DNA of 64,000 nucleotides from Ochrobactrum sp. BTU1 (GCA_018798825.1 CP076357.1:310001-374000), one strand, 5' to 3'; shown: positions 1 to 9,598, counted from the first letter of the stretch. Notes: generated by a model from the letters alone, not told the origin. Numbers and translations: made by a program.

Positions 1-2
1 GG

Positions 3-128
3 CTCACAGAACGTGGGCTCGTCCATGTTGGGGGCGGGATCACGATGCGCCGCGCCCTGCATCTTAAAGTAGAACGACGCGATAGCGAGTATCGCACATA
101 TGCGCTTGTAAATCAGGCTTTAGGTTGA
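3..128 (+). CDS. C-terminal end of an unidentified upstream gene (partial)
   Basis: An open frame enters from the left edge and stops with TGA at 126-128, 13 bases before the aminotransferase start. The readable tail includes LVHVGGGITMRRALHL and ends in NQALG. I do not recognise the family. The tight spacing and shared strand fit an operon with the aminotransferase. With only about 41 codons visible the frame could be open by chance. Confidence 0.3.
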   Translation, partial: LTERGLVHVGGGITMRRALHLKVERRDSEYRTYALVNQALG

Positions 129-141
129 TCTGGAGAATAAA

Positions 142-1518
142 ATGCTGAGCAATTCGCTGATCGAACTTGATCGCGCCCATCTGGTGCATCCGGTTTCATC
201 GTTCCGCAGTCACGAAGCGGCGGGTGTTCGTGTGTTAAAGTCGGGCAAAGGCGCGACTGTCACTGACGCAAGCGGCCATAAACTGCTTGACGGGTTTGCA
301 GGTCTTTGGTGTGTAAACGTAGGCTACGGCCAGAACAGTATCGTTGAGGCGGCTACCAAGCAGTTGCAGGAACTCCCATACGCGACTGGGTATTTCGGCT
401 TGGGTTCAGAGCCCGCCATCCGCCTCGCCGCCGAACTCGCAGACCGCGCCCCAGGCGACCTTAATCACGTTTATTTCACGCTGGGCGGCTCCGATGCGAT
501 TGACAGTACGATCCGGTTCATTCGCTATTATTATCATGCCAAAGGTACACCACAGAAGGATCAGTTCATTTCGGTCGAATATGGCTATCATGGCTCTTCG
601 ACCGCAGGTTCCGGTTTGACAGCACTACCGGCATTTCATGCGGGCTTTGGTGTGCCTTATGACTGGCAGCATAAAATTCCATCACATTATGCTTATCGCA
701 ATCCGGTGGGTTCGGATCCGCAATTAATCATCGATGCGTCGGTTGCAGCGCTTCGCGGGAAGATTGAAGAACTCGGGGCAGAACGTGTCGCTGCATTCTA
801 CGTCGAACCTATTCAGGGTTCTGGCGGGGTGCTTGTTCCGCCGGCGGGTTGGCTCAAGGCAATGCATGCGCTCTGTAAGGAGTATGACGTACTGTTCATC
901 GCCGATGAAGTGATCACCGGCTTCGGACGCACGGGCCCTCTGTTTGCTTGTGCTGAGGATGATGTTGTACCGGATTTCATCACGACTGCCAAAGGTCTGA
1001 CATCGGGCTATGTGCCGATGGGTGCTGTGTTCATGTCTGATCATGTCTACAACACGATTGCCGATGGCGCAGGCAAGTCGGCGGTTGGCCACGGCTATAC
1101 CTATTCTGCACATCCCGTTAGTGCGGCAGTTGGCCTAGAATGCCTACGGCTTTATGAAAATGGGCTGCTCGAAAATGGCCGCAAGGCTGGAAAGCGTCTT
1201 ATGGCGGGACTGCAGTCGCTGGCTGACCATCCATTGGTTGGTGATGTCCGTGGACGCGGTATGTTGGCGGCGATTGAGCTGGTCGTTGACAAGGAAAACA
1301 AGACGCCGCTTCCAGCCGCTGCTGATCCTGCGCGCCGTATTTTCGACCGCGCCTGGGATAATGGTCTGGTAATCCGTGCGTTTGCAAATGGTGTTCTTGG
1401 CTATGCGCCACCTCTTTGTTGCACTGATGAAGATATAGACGCGATCATCGAGCGCACGCGCAAGACCCTCGATCAAACGTTGGCTGATGAGGATGTCCGT
1501 ATCGCTATGAAAGGATGA
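142..1518 (+). CDS. Class III PLP-dependent aminotransferase (omega-amino acid/diamine type)
   Basis: This 458-residue protein is a full-length fold-type I class III aminotransferase of the omega-amino acid:pyruvate or putrescine:pyruvate kind. It would move an amino group from a terminal amine to a keto acid, using pyridoxal phosphate in the cytoplasm. The cofactor-binding aspartate lies in DEVITGFGRTG (D255) and the Schiff-base lysine in TTAKGLTSGYVPMGA (K284). The ATG is preceded by GGAG. The gene sits just upstream of a peptide-type ABC importer, with an FAD amine oxidase further on, suggesting one catabolic unit for an amine or amino acid derivative. The exact substrate cannot be read from sequence. 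Confidence 0.9.
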   Translation: MLSNSLIELDRAHLVHPVSSFRSHEAAGVRVLKSGKGATVTDASGHKLLDGFAGLWCVNVGYGQNSIVEAATKQLQELPYATGYFGLGSEPAIRLAAELADRAPGDLNHVYFTLGGSDAIDSTIRFIRYYYHAKGTPQKDQFISVEYGYHGSSTAGSGLTALPAFHAGFGVPYDWQHKIPSHYAYRNPVGSDPQLIIDASVAALRGKIEELGAERVAAFYVEPIQGSGGVLVPPAGWLKAMHALCKEYDVLFIADEVITGFGRTGPLFACAEDDVVPDFITTAKGLTSGYVPMGAVFMSDHVYNTIADGAGKSAVGHGYTYSAHPVSAAVGLECLRLYENGLLENGRKAGKRLMAGLQSLADHPLVGDVRGRGMLAAIELVVDKENKTPLPAAADPARRIFDRAWDNGLVIRAFANGVLGYAPPLCCTDEDIDAIIERTRKTLDQTLADEDVRIAMKG

Positions 1519-1850
1519 ATTTGACGAGCAGCAGCCCTGTTGCGCTTCGGAATTTCGTAAAGCTATGAGATTCGCAATATTATGCTGCTGCTCTTCATCA
1601 ATTCAGCGCAATTTACGTGCTTCTCCGTAACACACTATCAAAGCTGCCAAAGGTGAGGACTAAAGGCAAATCCATCGGATTAATTGGGATATCGAAAATA
1701 CCCTGCACCTATTGGGTTCATTCGCTCCCTCTACGTCTTGCTCGGCTCACATTGCAACGAGGTGTTGTTTACGACTGAATTTCTGAAACCACGGTGAAAT
1801 CGGTGACTATAAACCGACGCACCTGACGCAATTTTACAAGGGGAACTGCC
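1519..1850. other. Intergenic region before the first ABC operon
   Basis: No gene is visible in these 332 bases. A perfect 10-bp inverted repeat, GAGCAGCAGC at 1526-1535 and GCTGCTGCTC at 1584-1593, follows the aminotransferase stop and may fold into a long-loop terminator-like structure. The promoter of the binding-protein gene should lie in the second half, where AAGGGGAACTGCC just before its ATG provides the ribosome-binding site. Confidence 0.35.
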
Positions 1851-3461
1851 ATGAGCGAGAAGATAACCAACTGGACTTCTTCCGACGATCGGATGATTGA
1901 AAATGCAATTCGCCGTGGGGCAACCCGACGCGAATTGTTGCAGATGATGCTTATGGGCGGCGTGGCTGCCGCAGCCGGCGCGACGGTTCTTGGCCGCGCG
2001 ACAGCTGCATATGCTGCTACCCCAGTTAAGGGCGGTTTCATCAAGGCGGCTGGTTTTAGTGCATCCACCGCTGATACACTTGACCCTGCCAAAGCCTCCA
2101 ACGCTACCGACTACGTGCGTTGCTGCGCATTCTATAACCGTTTGACCTTCCTGAATGGTCAGGGTGAGACCGAAATGGAATTGGCTGAGAGCGTCGAAAG
2201 TTCTGATGCCAAGGTCTGGACCGTCAAGCTTCGCAAAGGCGTGACGTTTCATGATGGCAAATCCCTGACGGCAGACGACATCGTTTTTTCGCTGAACCGT
2301 CATCTTGATCCAGCCGTTGGTTCGAAGGTAAATGCGATTGCCAAGCAGATTACCGGTGTCAAGAAAATCGATGACACGACGGCTGAGATTACGCTCGAAA
2401 ATCCAAATGCCGATCTGCCAACGATTCTCGCGATGCATCATTTCATGATCGTCGCGAATGGAACTACGGATTTTTCCAAGGGCAATGGTACGGGACCATT
2501 CGTTTGCAAGGAATTCCAGCCGGGTGTCCGCTCGATCGCTGCTCGCAACGAGAGCTACTGGAAGAACAGCGGCCCACACCTCGACTCCTTTGAGTTCTTT
2601 GCAATCTCCGATGAAAGCGCGCGTATGAACGCCGTCTTATCGGGCGATATTCATCTTGGTGCCAATCTCAATCCGCGCTCGTTGCGCGTTCTAGAAAATA
2701 ACCCAGCGGCAAAACTTTTCATTTCAAAGCTTGGCACTTACACGAACCTCAATGTTCGTCTTGATCTCACACCGGGTGATAAGGCTGGTGTTGCCGAGGC
2801 GCTAAAATATCTTACCAATCGTGAGGTTATTCAGAAATCGGTTCTTCGTGGTCTTGCGGAAATCGCAAACGATCATCCGGTTCCTACGACCAGTAAATAT
2901 CACAACGCAGAACTCAAGCAGAGGGAATTTGATCCTGAGCGGGCAAAGTCACTGCTTGAAAAGGCCGGGATGCTCAATCAGGAAATTCGCATCACTGCCG
3001 CGGAAGCAGCATCTTCGTCGCTCGATTATGCGATGGTTCTTCAGCAGGCTGCATCGACTATCGGGCAGAAGATTACCATTGATAGGGTTCCGTCTGATGG
3101 TTATTGGTCGAACCACTGGCTGAAGGATCCAGTCCATTACGGCAACATTAATGCGCGTCCGACACCTGATATCTTGTTCTCGCTGCTCTATAAGACTGAC
3201 GCCCCTTGGAATGAAAGCCAGTATAAATCGAATAAGTTCGACGCCATGTTGCTTGAGGCACGTGGTTCGCTGGACGAAGCAAAACGCAAGGAGATCTATG
3301 GCGAAATGCAGGCCATGGTATCCAACGAGGCTGGTACGGTCATTCCGGTATTCATGTCTAATGTTGACGTGATTTCGCCGAAACTGAATGGTCTTGAGCC
3401 AAATCCACTTGGCGGCATGATGGGGTATACCTTTGCCGAGCACGCTTGGCTGGAAGCCTGA
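1851..3461 (+). CDS. ABC transporter substrate-binding protein, family 5 (peptide/opine type), Tat-exported
   Basis: A 536-residue periplasmic solute-binding protein of the DppA/OppA family (SBP_bac_5), the receptor of the importer encoded downstream. The N-terminus carries TRRELLQ followed by a hydrophobic stretch and an AYAA cleavage region, which is a twin-arginine signal peptide at about residues 23-55. Family landmarks include LDPAKASNA near the mature start, WTVKLRKGVTFHDGK and NGTGPFVCKEF. It starts the operon with two permease genes and a fused ATPase. The neighbouring aminotransferase and amine oxidase suggest an amino-acid-derived ligand, but ligand specificity is not predictable. 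Confidence 0.92.
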   Translation: MSEKITNWTSSDDRMIENAIRRGATRRELLQMMLMGGVAAAAGATVLGRATAAYAATPVKGGFIKAAGFSASTADTLDPAKASNATDYVRCCAFYNRLTFLNGQGETEMELAESVESSDAKVWTVKLRKGVTFHDGKSLTADDIVFSLNRHLDPAVGSKVNAIAKQITGVKKIDDTTAEITLENPNADLPTILAMHHFMIVANGTTDFSKGNGTGPFVCKEFQPGVRSIAARNESYWKNSGPHLDSFEFFAISDESARMNAVLSGDIHLGANLNPRSLRVLENNPAAKLFISKLGTYTNLNVRLDLTPGDKAGVAEALKYLTNREVIQKSVLRGLAEIANDHPVPTTSKYHNAELKQREFDPERAKSLLEKAGMLNQEIRITAAEAASSSLDYAMVLQQAASTIGQKITIDRVPSDGYWSNHWLKDPVHYGNINARPTPDILFSLLYKTDAPWNESQYKSNKFDAMLLEARGSLDEAKRKEIYGEMQAMVSNEAGTVIPVFMSNVDVISPKLNGLEPNPLGGMMGYTFAEHAWLEA

Positions 3462-3489
3462 CCTTTGGTCATGTAATCCTGCTTTTGTG

Positions 3490-3519
3490 GTTTGGGCAAA
3501 ACATTTGTTTTGCCCAAAC
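3490..3519 (+). promoter_or_regulatory. Perfect 13-bp stem-loop between binding-protein and permease genes
   Basis: GTTTGGGCAAAAC at 3490-3502 and GTTTTGCCCAAAC at 3507-3519 pair perfectly around the loop ATTT, in the 88-base gap after the binding-protein stop. No run of T follows directly, so it is more likely an mRNA-stabilising or attenuating hairpin than a full terminator. Such an element would let the binding protein be made in excess of the membrane parts. The two other binding-protein operons in this window have a hairpin at the same place. Confidence 0.65.
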
Positions 3520-3549
3520 TGGCTGTTTCACCCGAGAATGGGGCCGCGC

Positions 3550-4505
3550 ATGACCATAAAGTCACCATTGTTGAACCTTGTTGCCAAGCGCCTTGTTGTT
3601 GCGGTCGTTACGCTTTTGATTGTTGCGTTTACGATCTTCTTTGCAACCGCGATGCTGCCTGGAGATGTGGCAGAGATCCTGCTTGGGCAGGCAGCAACCC
3701 CTGAAGCGGTTGCCGGACTTCGTCAGGCGATGAACCTCGACCAGCCGGCTTTTCTGCGCTTTTTGTATTGGCTTGGAAACTTGCTTCGCGGTGATCTTGG
3801 TGTCTCTTATGTCAATAATGTCCCGATTGCAGATTTGCTGGGCAACCGGCTGGTGAATTCGCTGAAGCTTGCCGGTGTGACGGCTGCGATCTCGGTACCG
3901 GTTGCCTTGTTTCTCGGCATTACGGCTGCAATCATGCGGGGTACGATTTACGATCGCCTTGTTTCGATTATTACGATTTCGGTTATTTCGGTGCCGGAAT
4001 TCATGGTCGCAACCATCGCAGTGATTGTGTTTGCGGTTTATCTGGGCTGGCTTCCCGCTCTTTCGATGGCCAATGAGGTGACATCCTTTCTTGGGCTCCT
4101 CAAAGTCTTTGCCATGCCGGTCATCACCCTTAGTTTTGTGATTTCGGCGCAGATGATCCGCATGACACGAGCAGCGGTTCTTGAAACACTCAACACAGCC
4201 TATGTCGAGATGGCGCTTTTGAAGGGGCTTCACGCAGTCGGATGGTGATTGTGCATGCCTTGCCCAATGCACTTGGGCCCATTGTGAATGCGGTGGCTTT
4301 ATCGCTGTCTTATTTGCTTGGCGGTGTGATTATCGTTGAAACCATCTTCAATTATCCTGGCATTGCCAAGCTGATGCTTGATGCTGTTGCAACGCGTGAT
4401 CTGCCGCTTATTCAGACCTGTGCGATGATCTTTTGTTTTGGCTATCTTCTGCTCATCACCATAGCCGACCTTATTGCCATCGTTTCAAACCCGAGGCTGC
4501 GATAA
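3550..4505 (+). pseudogene. ABC transporter permease, DppB type, broken by a one-base frameshift
   Basis: The first frame starts at ATG 3550 and gives a normal DppB-like N-terminus with GDVAEILLGQAATPE and several membrane segments, then stops at 4246-4248 just after the EAA loop begins (YVEMALLKG). A second frame resumes with GASRSRM and reads MVIVHALPNALGPIVNAV to the normal C-terminus, stopping at 4503-4505. The join lies in a run of four G at 4224-4227; five G would restore KGASRSRM, the expected EAA-loop sequence. Joined, the protein would be about 318 residues, normal for the family. This is a real mutation or a homopolymer sequencing error. If real, the importer lacks one membrane subunit. 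Confidence 0.85.
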
Positions 4506-4507
4506 TC

Positions 4508-5365
4508 ATGACCGCTTCTGTTTCAAGTCAGCGCAAGTCAAAATCTCCCCGCTTTGGTTATCGGGTTAATCTGGTTGGTACGGTTTCGTTCCTGATCATC
4601 CTGTGCTGGGCACTGGTCGCCATTGCGGCACCCTGGATCGCGCCGCATCCGGTTGGAGAGATTGTCGATTTTGATTTCTTTGGCCCTATAAGTTCCCAGT
4701 TTCCGCTGGGGACTGATTATCTGGGCCGCGATATGCTCTCGCGGATTATCTATGGCGCACGCTTTACCGTTGGCATCTCGCTTGCGGCGGTGTTTCTGGC
4801 CTGTTTCTTTGGTGTGACGCTTGGAATGAGCGCTGCAGTGATTGGCGGATGGTTTGATTCCGCCCTGAGCCGCTTTCTGGATGCGCTGACATCGATACCG
4901 AGCAAGATCCTTGCATTGGTTATTGTGGCTGGTGTGGGGTCTTCGATCCCGATCCTGATTATCACGATGGCAGTGATTTACACGCCGGGCAGTTATCGCT
5001 TTGCCCGTGCATTGGCGATCAACATCAACACCATGGATTATGTGACGGTTGCCCGCGCACGTGGGGAGAAGATTGGCTACCTTATTCGCTCTGAGATCTT
5101 GCCGGGCATTATCGGACCGGTTCTGGCTGATTTTGGTTTGCGGTTTGTGTTTATCGTTCTGCTGTTGTCGAGCATGTCCTTTCTTGGGCTTGGTGTTCAG
5201 CCACCCTTTGCTGACTGGGGCGCGTTGGTGAAAGAAAATATCGGTGGCCTCTCCTTTGCAGCGCCTGCCGTGGTGTTTCCTTCGATTGCCATTGCAAGCC
5301 TCACCATCAGCGTTAATCTGCTGATTGATAATCTTCCGCAAAAGATCCGCGACAGGAGTGAATGA
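4508..5365 (+). CDS. ABC transporter permease, DppC type
   Basis: A 285-residue inner-membrane permease of the DppC/OppC family, partner of the preceding permease. It has an N-terminal membrane segment after a basic leader, then the family stretch PLGTDYLGRDMLSR at about residues 60-73, further membrane segments and the EAA loop near YVTVARARGEKIGYL, where it contacts the ATPase. The ATG at 4508 starts two bases after the upstream stop, better than an in-frame start 75 bases earlier that would overlap the first permease. Its stop abuts the ATPase start, so the genes are translationally linked. Confidence 0.92.
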   Translation: MTASVSSQRKSKSPRFGYRVNLVGTVSFLIILCWALVAIAAPWIAPHPVGEIVDFDFFGPISSQFPLGTDYLGRDMLSRIIYGARFTVGISLAAVFLACFFGVTLGMSAAVIGGWFDSALSRFLDALTSIPSKILALVIVAGVGSSIPILIITMAVIYTPGSYRFARALAININTMDYVTVARARGEKIGYLIRSEILPGIIGPVLADFGLRFVFIVLLLSSMSFLGLGVQPPFADWGALVKENIGGLSFAAPAVVFPSIAIASLTISVNLLIDNLPQKIRDRSE

Positions 5366-7033
5366 ATGCGTAATCTTGTCGAGATCAAAAACCTTCGTGT
5401 GGATGCAAGGACCGATGCAGGACGCACGGTTGAGATCATCCGTGATGTCAGTTTTGAGATTGCAGAAGGGGAGATTGTTGCCCTTATTGGCGAGAGTGGT
5501 TCTGGAAAGACGACGATTGCGCTCACATTGATGGGTTACACGCGTCCGGGTTGTCGCATAACGAGCGGCACAATAGCGCTTGCAGGGCAGGACATTGTCA
5601 CGCTTTCGGAGGGCAAACGGGCAGCCAAGCGTGGGACGGAAGTGTCTTATGTTCCGCAAAGTGCTGCAGCCTCGTTTAACCCCGCCCACCGCATCATGGA
5701 TCAGGTCATTGAGGTGACGAAGATCCACAAGCTGATGTCGAAGGAGGAGGCACGCAAGAAGGCTGTTGAACTGTTCAAGGCGCTTGCCTTGCCCCATGCT
5801 GAAACGATTGGCGATCGCTATCCGCATCAGGTGTCGGGCGGGCAATTACAGCGGCTTTCCGCAGCCATGGCGCTTATTGGCGGCCCCAAGCTTGTGATTT
5901 TTGATGAGCCGACGACGGCCCTTGATGTCACGACACAGATTGAAGTGTTGCGTGCGTTCAAATCGGTGATGAAGAAGCAGCATATTGCCGGTGTTTATGT
6001 CTCCCACGATCTTGCGGTTGTGGCTCAGATTGCAGATCGGATTGTGGTGCTTAAGGGTGGGGAAATCCAGGAAATGGGTTCCACACAAGATATTCTGCAT
6101 AATCCGCAGCATCCTTATACGAAGGAACTGCTGGCAGCCTTTGAGCCTGTCGCTCATGCGCGTGCAACAATGGATGAGCAGGAGAGGCAAAGCCCCGCGC
6201 CACTTTTGAAGGTCGAGAATATCCTTGCCGGCTATGGTGTGGTGGGAACCGGTGGTGAACCGGCGATGATTGCGGTCGACAATGTCAGTCTTGAACTCTC
6301 CCGCGGGCAAAACCTAGGGATTATTGGTGAATCGGGTTGTGGCAAGTCCACGCTTGCGCGGGTGATTGCGGGTATCTTGCCTGCGGCGCGGGGCAAAATA
6401 CGCTTCGATGGCGAGGACATGCCAAGCGATCTGCGTTATCGTAGTCGCGAGCAATTGCGCCAATTGCAGATTGTCTTTCAATTTGCTGATACCGCACTTA
6501 ATCCGGCCAAATCGATTGGGGACATTCTCTCCCGCCCATTGAGCTTTTATCACGGTATGGACGGCAAAAGCCGGGAAGCACGGGTCGACGAACTGCTTGA
6601 TATGGTGCGGATCCCGCGCACTATGCGCTATCGCAGGCCTGGTGAATTATCCGGTGGTCAAAAGCAGCGCATCAATCTTGCCCGGGCTTTGGCCGCCAAT
6701 CCCAAGATGATCATCTGCGATGAAATCACTTCGGCGCTCGATACCGTCGTTGCTGCGGCCATCCTTGATCTGTTGAAGGAACTCCAGCGCGAACTGTCGC
6801 TTTCCTATCTGTTTATCAGTCACGACCTTTCCACCGTTCGCGCGATCTGTGACGAAGTGATCGTGATGTATGGGGGCAAGAAAGTCGAGCAGCTGCGTCC
6901 CGACATGATGGGAGGCGAGGCGAGCCATCCTTATTCAAGGCTGCTGTTCTCGTCCGTCCCAAAACTCGATACCAACTGGCTCGATAACCTCAAACAGGAG
7001 CCGGTGCTGTTCAAAGAGTTTAACGGGGATTGA
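5366..7033 (+). CDS. Fused double ATPase of a peptide-type ABC importer (DppD-DppF fusion)
   Basis: This 555-residue protein carries two complete ABC cassettes. The first has Walker A GESGSGKTT, signature VSGGQLQRLS and Walker B LVIFDEPTTALD. The second has Walker A GESGCGKST, signature LSGGQKQRI and Walker B MIICDEITSALD, in which Pro of the usual DEP is replaced by Ile. Fused DppD/DppF-like ATPases are common in such importers, so the operon needs no other ATPase. The ATG directly follows the permease stop; an ATG at 5362 in another frame is not used. The coding end is only 17 bases from the convergent Lrp-type gene and I see no terminator between them. Confidence 0.92.
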   Translation: MRNLVEIKNLRVDARTDAGRTVEIIRDVSFEIAEGEIVALIGESGSGKTTIALTLMGYTRPGCRITSGTIALAGQDIVTLSEGKRAAKRGTEVSYVPQSAAASFNPAHRIMDQVIEVTKIHKLMSKEEARKKAVELFKALALPHAETIGDRYPHQVSGGQLQRLSAAMALIGGPKLVIFDEPTTALDVTTQIEVLRAFKSVMKKQHIAGVYVSHDLAVVAQIADRIVVLKGGEIQEMGSTQDILHNPQHPYTKELLAAFEPVAHARATMDEQERQSPAPLLKVENILAGYGVVGTGGEPAMIAVDNVSLELSRGQNLGIIGESGCGKSTLARVIAGILPAARGKIRFDGEDMPSDLRYRSREQLRQLQIVFQFADTALNPAKSIGDILSRPLSFYHGMDGKSREARVDELLDMVRIPRTMRYRRPGELSGGQKQRINLARALAANPKMIICDEITSALDTVVAAAILDLLKELQRELSLSYLFISHDLSTVRAICDEVIVMYGGKKVEQLRPDMMGGEASHPYSRLLFSSVPKLDTNWLDNLKQEPVLFKEFNGD

Positions 7034-7050
7034 TCCAGTAGTCGCAATTT

Positions 7051-7527
7051 CTATTCGGTGAACATTATATCGAGCGGGAGATGAGCTTTCACGATTGGTG
7101 ATTTTAGCACGACGAAGCTGAAATATTTATCGATACCGACGTCCATATCGATCAATCGCTCCATGATCGTCTGGTATTCGACAATGCCCGCGGTTACGAA
7201 CTTCATAAGATAATCATATCCACCGGAGACCAGGTGGCACTCTATCACGGAATCGATCTTTTCTACCGTTGAAAGGAAACGCGCGAAATCAATCTGGCGG
7301 TGGTTCTTGAGCGTTATTTCGGTAAATACGGTCAACGTCTGGCCCAATTTTGAGACGTTGATTTGTGCTGAATATCCAGTGATATAGCCCTCAGACTGAA
7401 GCTTCTTTACACGCATCAAACATGGGCTTGGCGATAGATTGACGAGTTCAGCAAGTTCGACATTGGTAATCCGCCCATTCTTTTGCATTTCGGATAGAAT
7501 TTTAATGTCGATCTTATCAAGTTTCAT
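7051..7527 (-). CDS. Lrp/AsnC-family transcriptional regulator
   Basis: A 158-residue regulator with an N-terminal helix-turn-helix (ILSEMQKNGRITNVELAELV, then NLSPSPCLMRVKKL) and a C-terminal RAM/AsnC ligand-binding domain (IECHLVSGGYDYLMKF). Such proteins sense amino acids and often control adjacent catabolic or transport genes. I chose the ATG at 7527, giving the standard opening MKLDKIDIKIL; an upstream start would add 29 residues unlike the family. It is divergent from the FAD oxidoreductase at 7764 and probably controls it. The shared 236-base intergenic region contains the inverted repeat AAAGCT/AGCTTT near 7580-7600. Confidence 0.92.
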   Translation of the reverse strand: MKLDKIDIKILSEMQKNGRITNVELAELVNLSPSPCLMRVKKLQSEGYITGYSAQINVSKLGQTLTVFTEITLKNHRQIDFARFLSTVEKIDSVIECHLVSGGYDYLMKFVTAGIVEYQTIMERLIDMDVGIDKYFSFVVLKSPIVKAHLPLDIMFTE

Positions 7528-7763
7528 AGCAGAACCACTTATTCGGTATATTGATCTGGGAATATTATCTTTTTCTCCGAAAGCTGCAATCGGAGCTTTT
7601 GCGGAATGCATCATTCAGTGATGAGACATTGCTTAGAGATATTTGGCGCAATAATCGCCTGCTGAACCGCCAGCAAACCATAGGAAATTCTGTGTAAATG
7701 CAAACTCCAACCTGCGTGTGGCGCGCGGGCGCTTTAAGATAGTCCAAACACTGGAGCCTGCCG

Positions 7764-9089
7764 ATGTCCGCACCGCTAATGCATATTGAATCCAGCCCGA
7801 CCTTGCCGAAAGAGGCTGACGTTGTCGTTATAGGCGGCGGCGTGGTAGGCGTGTTCACAGCTTACTACCTTGCCCGTGCTGGGGTGAAGGTAGCTTTGCT
7901 CGAAAAAGGACGGGTCGCTGCTGAGCAATCGAGCCGAAATTGGGGTTGGTGTCGGCAACAAAATCGAGATGCGCGGGAACTGCCAATGGCGACTAAAAGC
8001 CTGGAGTTGTGGGACAAGCTTGCGGAAGAAACAGGCGAAGATGCAGGGTTTCGACGCTGCGGGCTTCTTTACCTTTCCCAGGACGAGGCGGAAATTTCTG
8101 GTTGGGCACGATGGAGGGATTTTGCCGCGTCAGTTGGTGTGACCACGCATATGCTCAGTGGCTCAGAAGCATCTGAACGGGGTAAGGCGACCGGGCAGAC
8201 GTGGCGAGGTGGCGTTTTCTCTCCTACCGATGGTGTTGCCGATCCTTCCCGTGCTGTTCCCATTGTCGCGAAGGCGATAATAGCGGCTGGTGGATCCGTG
8301 CATCAGCATTGTGCGGCACGCGGTCTGGAACTTAGCGGCGGTCGGGTCAGTGCTGTCGTTACCGAAGCTGGAACTATTCATACAAAAACAGTGGTAATGG
8401 CCGGTGGTGCCTGGGCATCTTCGTTTTGCCATCAACTCGGTGTTCGTTTCCCGCAAGCTGCTGTTCGTGCTTCGATCTTATCCGTTTCACCGGGTGCGGT
8501 CGGCTTGCCAAATGCCTTGCACACTTCGCAAGTCTCACTGACACGCCGTTTTGACGGTGGCTACACCCTTGCGATTAGCGGACGCGCGCGCGTAGACACA
8601 ACACCGCAGCAACTTCGTTTCAGTCGTGAATTTGTCCCGATGTTTGCGCGACGCTGGCGCAGTCTTGCGCCCGGCGGCTTCCAGGGATGGCGTGCAGGAC
8701 ACGAGACATTAAAGAAATGGCGGTTGGACGAAATCACTCCGATGGAGAGAAACCGCATTCTCAATCCTAAACCAGATGACAATCAGATCGAGCTTACGTA
8801 CCGCAGGGCTTGTGAGCTCTTACCGGAGCTGTCGAAAATACTGATTGCTAATCGTTGGGCGGGATATATCGACAGCACGCCGGATGGTGTCCCCGCAATT
8901 GGTGAGATCGACAGCATTCCCGGGTTCATTCTCGCAGCCGGGTTCAGCGGTCATGGTTTTGGTATAGGCCCCGGCGCCGGTCATATGATTGCTGATATCA
9001 TTATCGGGCGCCAACCCATTGTCGAACCAAGCCCTTACCATCCAGCTCGTCTGAGCCGCAGCGTTTGGGGAAAAGTTGCTGACTTCTAG
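7764..9089 (+). CDS. FAD-dependent oxidoreductase of the DAO family (D-amino acid/amine oxidase-like)
   Basis: A 441-residue flavoprotein with the dinucleotide-binding motif VVVIGGGVVGVFTAYYLARAG at about residues 20-40 and the C-terminal FAD-contact region AAGFSGHGFGIGPGAG. Such enzymes oxidise the C-N bond of amino acids or N-alkyl amines and pass electrons to oxygen or the respiratory chain. No signal peptide is seen, so it should be cytoplasmic. Facing an Lrp-type regulator and near an aminotransferase and importer, it probably degrades what the importer brings in. The substrate (D-amino acid, N-methyl amino acid or opine) cannot be assigned. Confidence 0.88.
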   Translation: MSAPLMHIESSPTLPKEADVVVIGGGVVGVFTAYYLARAGVKVALLEKGRVAAEQSSRNWGWCRQQNRDARELPMATKSLELWDKLAEETGEDAGFRRCGLLYLSQDEAEISGWARWRDFAASVGVTTHMLSGSEASERGKATGQTWRGGVFSPTDGVADPSRAVPIVAKAIIAAGGSVHQHCAARGLELSGGRVSAVVTEAGTIHTKTVVMAGGAWASSFCHQLGVRFPQAAVRASILSVSPGAVGLPNALHTSQVSLTRRFDGGYTLAISGRARVDTTPQQLRFSREFVPMFARRWRSLAPGGFQGWRAGHETLKKWRLDEITPMERNRILNPKPDDNQIELTYRRACELLPELSKILIANRWAGYIDSTPDGVPAIGEIDSIPGFILAAGFSGHGFGIGPGAGHMIADIIIGRQPIVEPSPYHPARLSRSVWGKVADF

Positions 9090-9200
9090 TTGATTGCAAA
9101 CGCGTTCAGGCCAATCTCTACTAAGATTGATGACGCGGAACCGGTATTCTTGGCACTTAGACTTGTGCAGTGACTAGAAATTGCGCGGGAGAATGAAGAA

Positions 9201-9598
9201 GTGCTTACCACATTACTTCTATCGGCACTTTCGAGAATGCCAATAGAGGAGCTTCATCTGCCATTGACCGATGAACCAAAACTTGGTCGCATCGCCACGG
9301 CCTTGGCTGCCGACCCTTCGGATCGCAGTACAATACAGCAATGGGCAGCGCGTATGGCAATGAGTGAAAATTCGCTCGCCCGGTTGGTTCAGCATGAGAC
9401 TGGCCTTACATTTGGACGCTGGCGTCAACAATTGCAACTAATTGTGGCATTGAGGATCTTAGCGTCAGGTGCATCCGTGCAACAAGTGTCGGGGACCTTG
9501 GCTATGAGTCGGTTTCTGCCTTCATAACGATGTTCAAGAAGGCATTGGGTACAACGCCCTCTAAGTATTTCAGCCATCTTGACCAGCGACATGGTTAA
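9201..9598 (+). pseudogene. Remnant of an AraC-family regulator (C-terminal DNA-binding part, frameshifted)
   Basis: The frame from 9201 encodes the AraC-type double helix-turn-helix: LAADPSDRSTIQQWAARMAM, SENSLARLVQHETGLTFGRW and the start of the second helix pair. It then leaves frame after SVQQVSG. The expected continuation DLGYESVSAFITMFKKALG and TTPSKYFS is present one base out of phase and ends at TAA 9596-9598. The break is in a run of four G at 9492-9495; five would restore the frame. The sensory cupin domain usual in this subfamily is missing, with a stop in frame at 9171. This looks like a decayed gene even if the frameshift is a sequencing error. Confidence 0.8.

Noticed and set aside
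4538..5845. A 435-codon open frame on the minus strand
   Set aside because: It lies exactly opposite a clear DppC-like permease and the start of the fused ATPase; its composition (many Arg, His, Asn) is that of an antisense shadow and it has no recognisable motif.
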